64,000 bases of DNA from an uncultured Fretibacterium sp. (lineage in GTDB: Bacteria; Synergistota; Synergistia; Synergistales; Aminobacteriaceae), in contig CAMHMH010000002.1 of NCBI GenBank assembly GCA_946186205.1, forward strand, positions 496,001-560,000. Direction: 5' to 3'. The notes under the pieces are model-generated. The model was not told the origin of the DNA, did not search any database, and was given only the letters and a program-made list of their open reading frames with translations. Positions 18,746 to 26,509 of this stretch are shown piece after piece (position 1 is the stretch's first letter; every line of letters starts with the position of its first letter). Made by a program: the position numbers and the translations under genes.

Positions 18746-18799
18746 TATTATCACATGGCATATAAAATTGATTGACTTATTATCACATGGCATATAAAA
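18746..18799. repeat. 32-bp tandem duplication in a promoter region
   Basis: TATTATCACATGGCATATAAAA occurs at 18746-18767 and again at 18778-18799, offset by exactly 32 bases, with TTGATTGACT between. The second copy follows TTGACT (18772-18777), and its TATAAA (18793-18798) could be a -10 box for the small downstream gene. Confidence 0.8.
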
Positions 18800-18819
18800 A
18801 ACAAAGGGATGGCGTTCTT

Positions 18820-18996
18820 ATGTGGGATAAAATTATCGGTATCCTCCCGCTGTTATGGGATGTTGTAACCGACTCAAGACTTGATGACGCGAAAAAAGAA
18901 GCACACATGTGGCAGAGCTTGTTCTGGATTGCAGTAATAGTTATAGTTATACTCGTAGTAATCATGATATGTAAGAACACGGACGACCGCGAATAG
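18820..18996 (+). CDS. Small single-span membrane protein (58 residues)
   Basis: I choose the ATG at 18820, preceded by AAAGGGATGG, giving 58 residues. An in-frame ATG at 18787 would extend into the duplicated promoter element. The protein has a soluble N-terminal part (MWDKIIGILPLLWDVVTDS) and one strong membrane segment (about residues 33-52, AVIVIVILVVIMI). A short charged tail KNTDDRE ends it. I recognise no family. Short proteins of this shape are often regulators or partners of larger membrane proteins, but there is no direct evidence here. Confidence 0.6.
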   Translation: MWDKIIGILPLLWDVVTDSRLDDAKKEAHMWQSLFWIAVIVIVILVVIMICKNTDDRE

Positions 18997-19078
18997 TCTT
19001 GAAGGCTTCTGTCCGTTCTGAATCGAATCGCCCGAAATCAAATTGCCTAGTCAAAATCGAGTCCATCAAAACCAAATC

Positions 19079-19290
19079 GCCGACTCAGAATCGAATCGCT
19101 CAAAAATAACCCTGCGAGTCAAAACCTAATCGCTGACTCAGAATCGAATCGCCAAAAAACAACCCGGCGAGTCAAAACCTAATCGCCGACTCAGAATCGA
19201 ATCGCCCAAAAATAACCCGGCGAGTCAAAACCTAATCGACAACCCAGAATCGAATCGCCCAGAAGCAACCTGCCGAGTCAAAACCAAACC
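19079..19290. repeat. 53-bp tandem repeat, four copies, GANTC-rich
   Basis: Four 53-base units start at 19079, 19132, 19185 and 19238. The third reads GCCGACTCAGAATCGAATCG at its beginning and ends GAGTCAAAACCTAATC. A more diverged copy precedes them from about 19016. Units 2 and 3 are nearly identical. A full unit contains four GANTC sites (GACTC, GAATC twice, GAGTC). Unit 4 has lost some. I see no open frame through it. It fills the 370-base gap between the small membrane gene and gyrB. Confidence 0.9.
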
Positions 19291-19317
19291 GCTCAGAAAT
19301 TCTTGAAGTCTCCAATC

Positions 19318-19326
19318 TGCTATAAT
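19318..19326 (+). promoter_or_regulatory. Extended -10 promoter of gyrB
   Basis: TGCTATAAT at 19318-19326 is a perfect extended -10 element (TGnTATAAT). No -35 box lies at the right distance. The same TCTGCTATAAT sequence precedes fhs. It lies 40 bases before the gyrB start. Confidence 0.7.
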
Positions 19327-19366
19327 CACCCGTGAAACTTCAACAGGAGGCATAAAACTTTCACAC

Positions 19367-21283
19367 ATGGAAATCACAAACACATCACCGACAGAAGAAT
19401 ACGGAGCAGAAAGCATAAAAGTACTTGAGGGACTCGAAGCCGTCCGCAAACGCCCGGGAATGTACATAGGCGACACGTCATCGCGCGGGCTTCATCATCT
19501 TGTGTATGAAGTCGTTGACAACGCGGTTGACGAAGCAATGGCGGGATTCTGCGACAAGATAGAGATCACAATTCACCCTGACGAAAGCATAACAGTTCAG
19601 GACAACGGGCGCGGCATTCCTACAGACCCTCACCCCTATAACGGCCGTCCAACAAGTGAAGTTGTCTTGACGGTGCTTCATGCGGGCGGGAAATTCGGCG
19701 AGGGAGCGTACAAAGTTTCGGGAGGCTTGCACGGAGTCGGAGTCTCTGTCGTGAACGCTCTCTCAGAATGGCTTGTTGTTACTATTGCGCGTGATGGCAT
19801 CGAGAAGACTCAGAGATTCGAGCGCGGAGTCCCTGTAACAGAATTAAGCGAGGGAGTCCCGGCAGACTGGAAGGGAACAAGAATCACATACAAGGCTGAC
19901 AGTGAAATCTTTGAAGAAGTTCACCATTCACTCGACACGCTCAAGAGCCGCTTCAAGGAATTGGCGTTCTTGAATCCCGGGCTGAAAATCACAGTGCTTG
20001 ACGAACGGACGAATGAATCACGCGAGTATTTCTTCAAGGGGGGTATTAGCGCGTTCGTTAAATACATTGACCGCGACCGCCTGCCATTGTTCGCAGAGCC
20101 TGTAGTGCTTTCGGGAGTCCGCGACAACATAGCGATTGATGTCGGATTTGAGTACAACGACGGCTATCAGGAACACATGTACACGTACGCAAACTTGATA
20201 CACACGATAGAGGGCGGGACTCACCTTGCGGGGCTCAGGTCGGCCATGACACGCGCATTGAATGAGCTTGCGAGATCGGGAAAAATTCTGCGCGACAAAG
20301 AAGAGAATCTCTCAGGCGATGACCTAAAAGAAGGATTAACCTGCGTATTGTCCGTGAGACTCTCGGAGCCTCAGTTTGAAGGCCAGACAAAAACAAAGCT
20401 CGGAAACAGTGAAGTGCGGGGAGCTGTCGACTCATTCATCTACGAGGGGTTAATCTCAGCGTTTGAAGACCGCCCCGAAATAGTGAGGCCGATTGCGGAG
20501 AAAGCCATTCGCGCAAGACGTGCACGTGAAGCCGCAAAGAAAGCACGTGAATTAGTCCGCAAGGGTGCTATGTCAGGCATGAGTCTTCCGGGCAAGCTCG
20601 CGGATTGTTCCTCAAAGAAAGCTGAGAACACAGAGCTGTATATAGTCGAGGGAGATTCAGCAGGAGGATCAGCGAAGCAGGGACGCGACCGAAAGTTTCA
20701 GGCTATATTGCCGCTGAGGGGAAAAATTCTGAACGTCGAGAAAGCTCACATGGACAGGATGTTAGCAAACCGCGAAATTCAGACGATAATAACGGCTTTG
20801 GGCTGCGGGATCGGGAATGAATTTGACGCTGAGAAGCTGCGCTACCACAAAATAATCATCATGACCGATGCAGATGTTGACGGAGCGCACATAGCTACAT
20901 TGCTTCTTACGTTCTTTTACCGTCATATGCCCGAACTTTTAGCGCAGGGATATTTGTATCTCGCACAGCCGCCGTTATACCGCGTGCAATACGGCAAGGA
21001 AGTAAGCTACTGCTACACGGACCGTGAATTACGGCAGAGAGTCGACAGCGCGGCGGATCCGTCAAAAGTCAGCGTACAGCGTTACAAGGGACTCGGAGAA
21101 ATGAATCCCGAACAGCTCTGGGAGACGACAATGGACCCCGCAAACAGGATTCTCAAACAGGTGCAGCTTGATGACAATCTTCTTGCTGATGAATACTTTG
21201 ACATTCTCATGGGCGAAAAGGTAGAACCCCGCAGGCAGTTCATAATCGCGAATGCTCATGAGGTCAAAAATCTTGACGTTTAG
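19367..21283 (+). CDS. gyrB: DNA gyrase subunit B
   Basis: This 638-residue ATPase subunit of gyrase introduces negative supercoils together with GyrA. The GHKL ATPase domain shows EVVDNAVDEAMAGF, DNGRGIP and GLHGVGVSVVNALS. The TOPRIM domain shows EGDSAGGSAKQGRD and DADVDGAHIATLLL. The C-terminal QRYKGLGEMNPEQLWETT is also present. Length matches the short GyrB form lacking the E. coli insertion. ParE cannot be excluded by sequence reading alone, but the motif set favours GyrB. AGGAGG is 16 bases before the ATG, an unusually long spacing. No dnaA, recF or gyrA is nearby. Confidence 0.93.
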   Translation: MEITNTSPTEEYGAESIKVLEGLEAVRKRPGMYIGDTSSRGLHHLVYEVVDNAVDEAMAGFCDKIEITIHPDESITVQDNGRGIPTDPHPYNGRPTSEVVLTVLHAGGKFGEGAYKVSGGLHGVGVSVVNALSEWLVVTIARDGIEKTQRFERGVPVTELSEGVPADWKGTRITYKADSEIFEEVHHSLDTLKSRFKELAFLNPGLKITVLDERTNESREYFFKGGISAFVKYIDRDRLPLFAEPVVLSGVRDNIAIDVGFEYNDGYQEHMYTYANLIHTIEGGTHLAGLRSAMTRALNELARSGKILRDKEENLSGDDLKEGLTCVLSVRLSEPQFEGQTKTKLGNSEVRGAVDSFIYEGLISAFEDRPEIVRPIAEKAIRARRAREAAKKARELVRKGAMSGMSLPGKLADCSSKKAENTELYIVEGDSAGGSAKQGRDRKFQAILPLRGKILNVEKAHMDRMLANREIQTIITALGCGIGNEFDAEKLRYHKIIIMTDADVDGAHIATLLLTFFYRHMPELLAQGYLYLAQPPLYRVQYGKEVSYCYTDRELRQRVDSAADPSKVSVQRYKGLGEMNPEQLWETTMDPANRILKQVQLDDNLLADEYFDILMGEKVEPRRQFIIANAHEVKNLDV

Positions 21284-21370
21284 GCTGTATTGTGCTAAAT
21301 GGGCATTCAGACTCAGCCGATAACCTGTACAGCAAGCGATAATAAAACACTTACAGGGGGAAAAAAATAA

Positions 21371-21946
21371 ATGGCAGCGACCAACAACGCGCAGTACACG
21401 TACCAGGCCACAAGAATCTCAACAGCAACGAAAGAACAGTTGCTCCTCATCACCTACGACATAGGAATCAAAGCGTGCAGGACAGCGGAGAACGCAATGA
21501 CGGCGAAAACTCCCGATTATGACCTCGCGAACAAGGAAGTAATCCGAGCGCAGGAAGTAATACGCGAGCTTATGGTTACCCTCAACAAGGACCGCGGCGG
21601 AGAAATGGCAGACAAGCTCATGCAGCTTTACGAGTATATGTATCAGTTACTTGTTGACGCGAACATGAAGAAAGAGCCTGACAATATCCGGACAGTTCGG
21701 GGAATGCTGGAGGAGCTTAAGCAGACATGGGAGAGCGCGTTAATGCAGCTTCTTCAGAAATACCAGGAAGAGCATCCCGAAGACAAAGACCTTCAGAATG
21801 CCATGAATGAACTTGAGGGGAAACCGACGGAAGCGGCCTCATCAGCACCATCATACACAGCAGCACCCAAGCCCGCCGCAACGTCATACAAAGCCCCCGC
21901 ACCCGCGAAAAATGCAAAGGCCGGAACATTCACGCTCGCAGGATAA
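21371..21946 (+). CDS. fliS: FliS-family flagellar export chaperone
   Basis: This 191-residue protein has a FliS core of about 125 residues (QYTYQATRISTATKEQLLLITYDIGIKACRTAE ... LYEYMYQLLVDANMKKEPD), which binds the C-terminal helices of flagellin before export. After the core comes an unusual tail rich in Ala, Pro and Lys (about 135-191) not found in standard FliS. It is followed by a FlgN-like gene whose start overlaps it. Two chaperones side by side suggest a flagellated organism, although no other flagellar gene is in the window. Confidence 0.85.
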   Translation: MAATNNAQYTYQATRISTATKEQLLLITYDIGIKACRTAENAMTAKTPDYDLANKEVIRAQEVIRELMVTLNKDRGGEMADKLMQLYEYMYQLLVDANMKKEPDNIRTVRGMLEELKQTWESALMQLLQKYQEEHPEDKDLQNAMNELEGKPTEAASSAPSYTAAPKPAATSYKAPAPAKNAKAGTFTLAG

Positions 21947-22403
21947 AATACTTCAGCAGGCAAAAGACCTGATCCAGCGCGAGATAAAATTTTGCAGGAC
22001 GTTAAGGGCAATGATTTCGAGGGAACTTGAAGCCATTGTCCTTAATGGTGATATGGACGAGTTATCACGAATCCTTGAGCAGAAAGACGAAATTATTTCA
22101 CAGCTGCAACTGCTTGCTGACGGATGGCGCGACATTCTGGAGGAGTCCGGGCTTGACGCGAATGTTCAGAGCACAGAAGGATTCGGAATGAGACTGCTTG
22201 AGATTTACCCCGATGATGAGGAACTGCCCGCGCTCATTGAGGAAAGCAGAGAGATTGCCGGGAGCATAATCAAGGCAGAAGATGACGCAATATCAGAGAT
22301 TGAGAAATACTCAGCGGGACTCAGGTCTCAGATGGTCTCACGGGCTCACGCAAAGAACGCCGCCGCGAGCTATGCGAAAATGGGAGGGGGATATTTCTAC
22401 TAA
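21912..22403 (+). CDS. FlgN/FliT-like flagellar chaperone
   Basis: The protein is an all-helical chain of about 163 residues with the FlgN pattern (REIKFCRTLRAMISRELEAIVLNGDMDELSRILEQKDEIISQL). FlgN chaperones hook-associated proteins FlgK and FlgL. The ATG at 21912 overlaps the end of fliS by 35 bases in another frame. Upstream codons of this frame (His/Pro/Arg-rich) are a shadow of the fliS tail. No clear SD is seen, so expression probably depends on coupling to fliS. The C-terminus ends GGGYFY. Confidence 0.7.
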   Translation: MQRPEHSRSQDKILQQAKDLIQREIKFCRTLRAMISRELEAIVLNGDMDELSRILEQKDEIISQLQLLADGWRDILEESGLDANVQSTEGFGMRLLEIYPDDEELPALIEESREIAGSIIKAEDDAISEIEKYSAGLRSQMVSRAHAKNAAASYAKMGGGYFY

Positions 22404-22405
22404 GC

Positions 22406-23458
22406 ATGAGAAAACTTTTACTGATAATCGCAGCAATAATCATTTTCCCGCCAGCAATATTTTCAGCAGAACCTGACCCCGATTTAGCAAAGGAAGTAGA
22501 AATAGGCCGCCGCGCAATGAAACAGATTGAGGAAAAATGGCCGCTCACTTCAGACCCCGCAGTAACATCAAAACTTGAGATGATATTACGCAAACTTGAG
22601 CCGTTCATGTCCCGCCGAATAAACTGGGAAGTACGACTCGTGAAGACTGAAGCAATGAACGCTTTCTGCCTTCCCGGGGGATTCATATTCTTCACGACGG
22701 GAATTGTTGACGTTCTGAAAACTGACTCTGAGCTCGCCGCAGTCATGGCGCATGAGATGATTCACGCTGACAGGAAGCACAGTTTACGAATGGCAGCGGA
22801 CACGAGCAAGGTTACGCTCGGAGCATTGGCGGTGATGATACTTTCAGGAGGAGCAGCAGCACCGATAATACTCGCACAGGTAGCGCAGGTAGCTATAACG
22901 AGCTCATACACGATGGAGCTTGAAGCGGAAGCAGACCGGCTCGGACTCGACGCGCTGATTAAATCGGGCTATTCACCAACGGGAATGATTACACTTTTTG
23001 AGCATTTCATGGCCGAAGAGTATAAACAGCCTCTTGTTGATTACGGGGTATACATGAATCACCCTGACACGCCGAAGAGACTCGCCGCCGCCGTTAAGAC
23101 TCTTCATGAGAGACACATACCCATTGAGCGCAAATACTCTTTGGGACTCTTGAGAACAGAAATTCATGACGGAGCGGAAATTTCATTGAGGATTGACGGC
23201 TATACAGTAATCACCGGCAGGAGGTCTCCTGAAACACTAGCATTGATGCGGACGATACGCGCTGAGCTCGACAAATATTTGCAGCTTGAGCTTGCGCCGT
23301 ATGAGATTCATGTTGAGCGGGGAGCGTTATACATTGGCAATCACTTCATAGCAGGAAATACTGACGGAATGACCAAGCCCGACAACATTCGCAAAAATTT
23401 ATTGAAGGTCATCAACTCAGCGAGAGCTAAATATCCCACGTCAAAATTCTTCAAGTAA
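22406..23458 (+). CDS. M48-family metalloprotease, exported
   Basis: This 350-residue protein has a signal peptide (1-20, ending IFSA) and an M48 peptidase domain with the zinc motif HEMIH near residues 116-120. The third ligand lies in MELEAEADRLGLD about 60 residues on. It resembles the BepA/Ste24-like periplasmic proteases that work on outer-membrane protein folding, but lacks TPR repeats. The C-terminal 120 residues are unassigned. It starts two bases after the FlgN-like gene, so it is probably cotranscribed with the flagellar chaperones. Confidence 0.85.
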   Translation: MRKLLLIIAAIIIFPPAIFSAEPDPDLAKEVEIGRRAMKQIEEKWPLTSDPAVTSKLEMILRKLEPFMSRRINWEVRLVKTEAMNAFCLPGGFIFFTTGIVDVLKTDSELAAVMAHEMIHADRKHSLRMAADTSKVTLGALAVMILSGGAAAPIILAQVAQVAITSSYTMELEAEADRLGLDALIKSGYSPTGMITLFEHFMAEEYKQPLVDYGVYMNHPDTPKRLAAAVKTLHERHIPIERKYSLGLLRTEIHDGAEISLRIDGYTVITGRRSPETLALMRTIRAELDKYLQLELAPYEIHVERGALYIGNHFIAGNTDGMTKPDNIRKNLLKVINSARAKYPTSKFFK

Positions 23459-23471
23459 TACATAAAAATAT

Positions 23472-23507
23472 ATCCCGCGCCTGAAAAGTAGGTACGGGAT
23501 TTTTTTT
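23472..23507 (+). terminator. Terminator after the M48 protease gene
   Basis: ATCCCG (23472-23477) pairs with CGGGAT (23495-23500), with an inner CCT/AGG pairing, followed by a run of eight T. Confidence 0.85.
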
Positions 23508-23545
23508 GCGTTTACGTTTAGGAATTAGGAGAATTGCTTTGAGAG

Positions 23546-23618
23546 CGACCCCGGGGTGATTCGAACACCCGGCCTACGGCTTAGGAGGCAGTCGCTCTAT
23601 CCACTGAGCTACGGGGCC
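23546..23618 (-). tRNA. tRNA-Arg, anticodon CCT
   Basis: The minus strand folds as a complete 73-base cloverleaf. The acceptor stem is GGCCCCG/CGGGGTC, the D arm GCTC/GAGC, the anticodon loop CTCCTAA with anticodon CCT (reads AGG), and the T arm GGGTG TTCGAAT CACCC. The discriminator is G73. The 3' CCA is not encoded. The anticodon stem (ACTGC/GCCGT) has a T29-C41 mismatch in its middle, which is unusual. Confidence 0.93.
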
Positions 23619-23679
23619 TTTGACTTTCAACCGTCAAAATATAGCAACAACGGCTGATTTTGTCAAACCATAAGGCTTT

Positions 23680-24719
23680 TTACGGATAAACTCCCAAATC
23701 GAAAAAATACAGATACTCGAATCCTTCAGACAGACACATTACTCCGGCAGAACCGCTTGTGCCTGAAGTGATGAAGCCGTCGCACCTGCTGAGGAAAAGC
23801 ATTGAGACGAGATATTCAAGCCCACGAAGATATTTGTCATTCTTCCTGTTTGCGCCGCAGCTTGCCAGATATTTGGGATTATCGTAATCATAATCAATAT
23901 AATCTGCTTCAGGGAGTATTAACTTTTCGCCGAATGAATCCTGAAACTTTGCGAGTATCTTTTTATCTTCAGTTGCAAGATAAACGGAATCAAAATTTCT
24001 TTCCTTCATTGCCTCGCGCGCTTTTGCGATTGCCTGTTCTGCTGTTGGTGGTATAGGGTGATTCTTTGGCTTCATGGCAACATAATCTGTCCCCCTCACG
24101 AGAAGGCCGAGTATCTTTCTGCCGGAATATTTTTCCTGCATACGTCCCAGCATTTCGAGTACATGAGGCTTGAAGCGTATATATTTCCTGCACAGGCCGC
24201 GCCAGTAATCCAGACAGCCTGCTTGGTCAGGCCGCTGGCTAGGCCGTTTGTGTTTTTCCGTGTCCATGCCGACAATGTATTTTCGTGATGACAGGGCATC
24301 TTCAAGCGACATTCCGCCGGGCTGTTCAAAGTAATATTCCCATGCGTTTATGCGCCCTACTTCATTAGGATAAAGATATGCGTTAGGGTAATTCTTCATG
24401 TCAACAACAGGAACAAGCCCCGTTCTGTCAGAATAGGCAATGCCCCCCAAGACTGTAATAAAAACGGAAAAAAGTCCTACACTGGGATCTCTTCTTCGAA
24501 TTATGTAAGGTTCCGGGCCGTGAAGTTTTTTGCCGAAAGGGTTAAATCTTGTGCGGTCTTTTCCCCAAAAAATATAGTCCCAAAATTTTCTTTTACAGGT
24601 TGTGAGAACGTGAAAGCGATCGTACTTCTTCAGAAATTCTTTTACGGATTTTATGACAGAATAATGGTCTGGTCTGGTCTGGTCTGGTCTGGTCTGGTCT
24701 GGTCAATTGTAGCGGCCAT
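23680..24719 (-). CDS. Phase-variable glycosyltransferase (fucosyltransferase-like), out of frame here
   Basis: The reading frame of this transferase is open without a stop from 24666 down to 23680 but has no proper start codon. The motif LLVRGTDY and the C-terminal GFITSGTSGSAGV suggest a GT23/NodZ-like or O-fucosyltransferase fold. The only good ATG (24719, MAATID) is separated from it by seven AGACC units. With seven units translation ends after about 22 residues. Six or nine units would join the ATG to the frame and give about 340 residues. The fallback TTG at 24450 would yield 256 residues without the N-terminal part. The gene is therefore a contingency locus in its off state. An extended -10 (TGTTATAAT) lies at 24769-24761 and AGAAAGGA precedes the ATG by about 15 bases. 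Confidence 0.8.
24666..24704. repeat. Pentanucleotide repeat (GGTCT)7 with a partial eighth unit
   Basis: GGTCT is repeated seven times without a mismatch (24666-24700), followed by GGTC. On the gene's strand the unit is AGACC. Five is not a multiple of three, so gain or loss of a unit shifts the frame of the glycosyltransferase. Such tracts mutate by slipped-strand mispairing. Confidence 0.97.
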
Positions 24720-24760
24720 TTTTATTTTGTCAAGTCCTTTCTGCGTAATTTATTGTTTGA

Positions 24761-24769
24761 ATTATAACA
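24761..24769 (-). promoter_or_regulatory. Extended -10 promoter of the phase-variable gene
   Basis: TGTTATAAT is read on the minus strand from 24769 to 24761, placing the transcript start near 24754 and the ATG at 24719 inside the transcript. A second promoter-like pair, TTGACA (24733-24728) and TACAAT (24711-24706) with 16 bases between, would start transcription inside the repeat, after the ATG. If used, the repeat number would change the 5' end itself. Confidence 0.5.
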
Positions 24770-24816
24770 TAATGCAGCGGGGGAAATATTGAGCTTATCC
24801 CCCGTTTTTCAGAAAC

Positions 24817-25941
24817 TCAGCTAATCATGTTCACCAGTTTCAGCAAAAGACTCTCCTTGAACTTTATCGCTTTAACCGGGCACATCTCATGACAGCAGTA
24901 ACACCTTATGCATTTGTCGTAGTCAAAATACAAGCGCCTGTTCTCATGTCTCAGTGCGTGAGCCGCGCAAATCTCCGCGCACCTTCCGCAGCCTATGCAC
25001 TTTTCGGGAATGTGCACGGGCTTCGAGGTCATCAGCCTGTCGAAAAATGGTATGTTAGGCATCAGTCGCATCGATCTGGTTTTGGGAATCTTAACGCCGG
25101 GGAACACGTGAGAGGAGTCTATATCGCCTTCAATTTCTGACGCGAATGACTCGCACTGAGGGAGATTACGTTTCTTCGCGGCCATGTACAGCGGGTAATC
25201 CTCAAGTCTTCCGCCGAGCATTTTGCACAACGTGAAGTCCATACTTAACGCATCAACGCATGCTCCTATTATCCCGAACTCGTAAGGCTCTCCCGATGTC
25301 GGGCCGTCTCCGTGCATGCCTATAACGCCGTCGAGAATCGTAAACGCAGGCTTCACACCGAGATATATATCAAGTAGCAAGGACGCGAATTTTTCACGGC
25401 TCAGTCCTACGTTGTAATGCCAGCCAGCTTTGAGTCGACCGGGAACACAGCCGAAAAGATTCTTCACGCCCATCGTCAAATACATCTGCCCGTGAGTTTT
25501 GAGTTTCGCGAGATTGATTACTTTGTCGGACTCAAGCACATACCTGCTGACCTGTATTCGGTGAAAGTCTGCGTTGTCATTCACAGGAAGACTCACAGGG
25601 TCTGTAAGCTCGTGGCACTCAATCCCCAGTTCACGCGCTACGTTCATGAACCCGGCCTTCTCTGCGGCATTCTTGAAGCTGTCAATTCCGGGACTGTCAG
25701 CGATGAGAGGAGTCCCGCCCGACTCAATCACAAGTTTTGCGACTGCACGAACGATTGACGGATCTGTCGTGACTCTGCGCTCTGGGTCATGGCCGGAGAC
25801 AAGATTAACTTTGAGGAGTACTTTATCTCCCTTGCTGATGAAGTTTCTGACTCCTCCGAAGCTCTCAAACGCTCTCAATATTGCCGCGTCAATTTCGGAC
25901 TGCTCGTAATTTTCTTGACGAATAAATAATACTTTGCTCAT
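24817..25941 (-). CDS. DUF362 protein with C-terminal 2[4Fe-4S] ferredoxin domain
   Basis: About 374 residues. The DUF362 domain (about 1-290) includes KVNLVSGHDPERRVTTDP, LADSPG-like and NLAKLKTHGQMYLTMGVKNLFG. The C-terminus carries two ferredoxin motifs, CIGCGRCAEIC and CIRCYCCHEMCP, each ligating a 4Fe-4S cluster. DUF362 proteins are common in anaerobes but have no assigned reaction. Here electron transfer with the neighbouring flavodoxin is plausible. I place the start at the ATG overlapping the flavodoxin stop (TAATG). An ATG 15 bases earlier is also possible. Confidence 0.85.
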   Translation of the reverse strand: MSKVLFIRQENYEQSEIDAAILRAFESFGGVRNFISKGDKVLLKVNLVSGHDPERRVTTDPSIVRAVAKLVIESGGTPLIADSPGIDSFKNAAEKAGFMNVARELGIECHELTDPVSLPVNDNADFHRIQVSRYVLESDKVINLAKLKTHGQMYLTMGVKNLFGCVPGRLKAGWHYNVGLSREKFASLLLDIYLGVKPAFTILDGVIGMHGDGPTSGEPYEFGIIGACVDALSMDFTLCKMLGGRLEDYPLYMAAKKRNLPQCESFASEIEGDIDSSHVFPGVKIPKTRSMRLMPNIPFFDRLMTSKPVHIPEKCIGCGRCAEICAAHALRHENRRLYFDYDKCIRCYCCHEMCPVKAIKFKESLLLKLVNMIS

Positions 25942-26399
25942 TAATTTTTCAGCCATTCATTAATTGTTTCACTGTCGATTTTGTTTGCTTTGATTCCCTC
26001 GTGAACGTTCGCGCCCGGGCAAAGCTCTTTGATTTTTGCGGTTGCTTTCGCGCATGAGCTTCCTCCGCTTGTGCAGAAGGGATAAATATCTTTACCGCTG
26101 AAGTCGTATCTCTCAATGAATGACACGACAGCCATCGGGCATGTGAAGAACCACACAGGGAAGCCGATAATGATTCGCTCGTATGATGAGAAGTCCTCAA
26201 TCTTTGAGTCAGTGAGTTCGGGCTTCTCGTTCCGTTTGAACTCCTTGCGTGACTCAAGAATGGTCATGATATACGTTGAAGGATATTTCTTTGCGGTCGT
26301 TATTTCATGAAGGGTTGATGAAGTTTCGCGCGCTATCGTTTCGGCAATTGCTTTAGTGTGTCCGCTCTTGCTGAAGTATATGATTAACGTTTTCGGCAT
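25941..26399 (-). CDS. Flavodoxin
   Basis: This flavodoxin-like protein of about 152 residues begins MPKTLIIYFSKSGHTKAIAE, where SKSGHT is the FMN phosphate loop. Further features are GFPVWFFTCPMAV and FCTSGGSSCAKA, the two isoalloxazine-side loops. The order fits small flavodoxins used as NADPH- or ferredoxin-linked carriers. The ATG at 26399 has GGAG 11 bases upstream. It is translationally coupled to the DUF362 ferredoxin, suggesting a shared redox role. Confidence 0.85.
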   Translation of the reverse strand: MPKTLIIYFSKSGHTKAIAETIARETSSTLHEITTAKKYPSTYIMTILESRKEFKRNEKPELTDSKIEDFSSYERIIIGFPVWFFTCPMAVVSFIERYDFSGKDIYPFCTSGGSSCAKATAKIKELCPGANVHEGIKANKIDSETINEWLKN

Positions 26400-26462
26400 C
26401 GTAATGCTCACTCCGTTTTTGCTTTGTGATTATACACTAATGACTTTGATATTTTCTCACTC

Positions 26463-26471
26463 TGCTATAAT
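26463..26471 (+). promoter_or_regulatory. Extended -10 promoter of the one-carbon operon
   Basis: TGCTATAAT precedes fhs by about 40 bases and matches the gyrB promoter element, including the flanking TCTGCTATAATC. No THF-riboswitch-like structure fits between it and the start codon. Confidence 0.65.
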
Positions 26472-26509
26472 CCACGAAACAAAATCCACACACAAAGGAG
26501 AAAATCATA

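Noticed and set aside
19079-19290. CRISPR-like array before gyrB
   Set aside because: The whole 53-bp unit is repeated with gradual drift. There are no constant repeats separated by unique spacers, and no cas genes are nearby.
18997-19366. Replication origin next to gyrB
   Set aside because: No DnaA-box series (TTATCCACA) and no dnaA, dnaN or recF is present. The repeat core is GAATCG.
23546-24719. Genomic island inserted at tRNA-Arg
   Set aside because: No integrase and no duplicated tRNA 3' end were found in the following sequence.
24520-24792. Plus-strand ORF through the GGTCT repeat (VWSGL repeats)
   Set aside because: It is the complement of the glycosyltransferase 5' end, with no ribosome-binding site and no family. 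The minus strand holds the real coding frame.
26412-26509. THF riboswitch before the one-carbon operon
   Set aside because: Only about 40 bases separate the extended -10 and the ATG, too short for any known THF aptamer.
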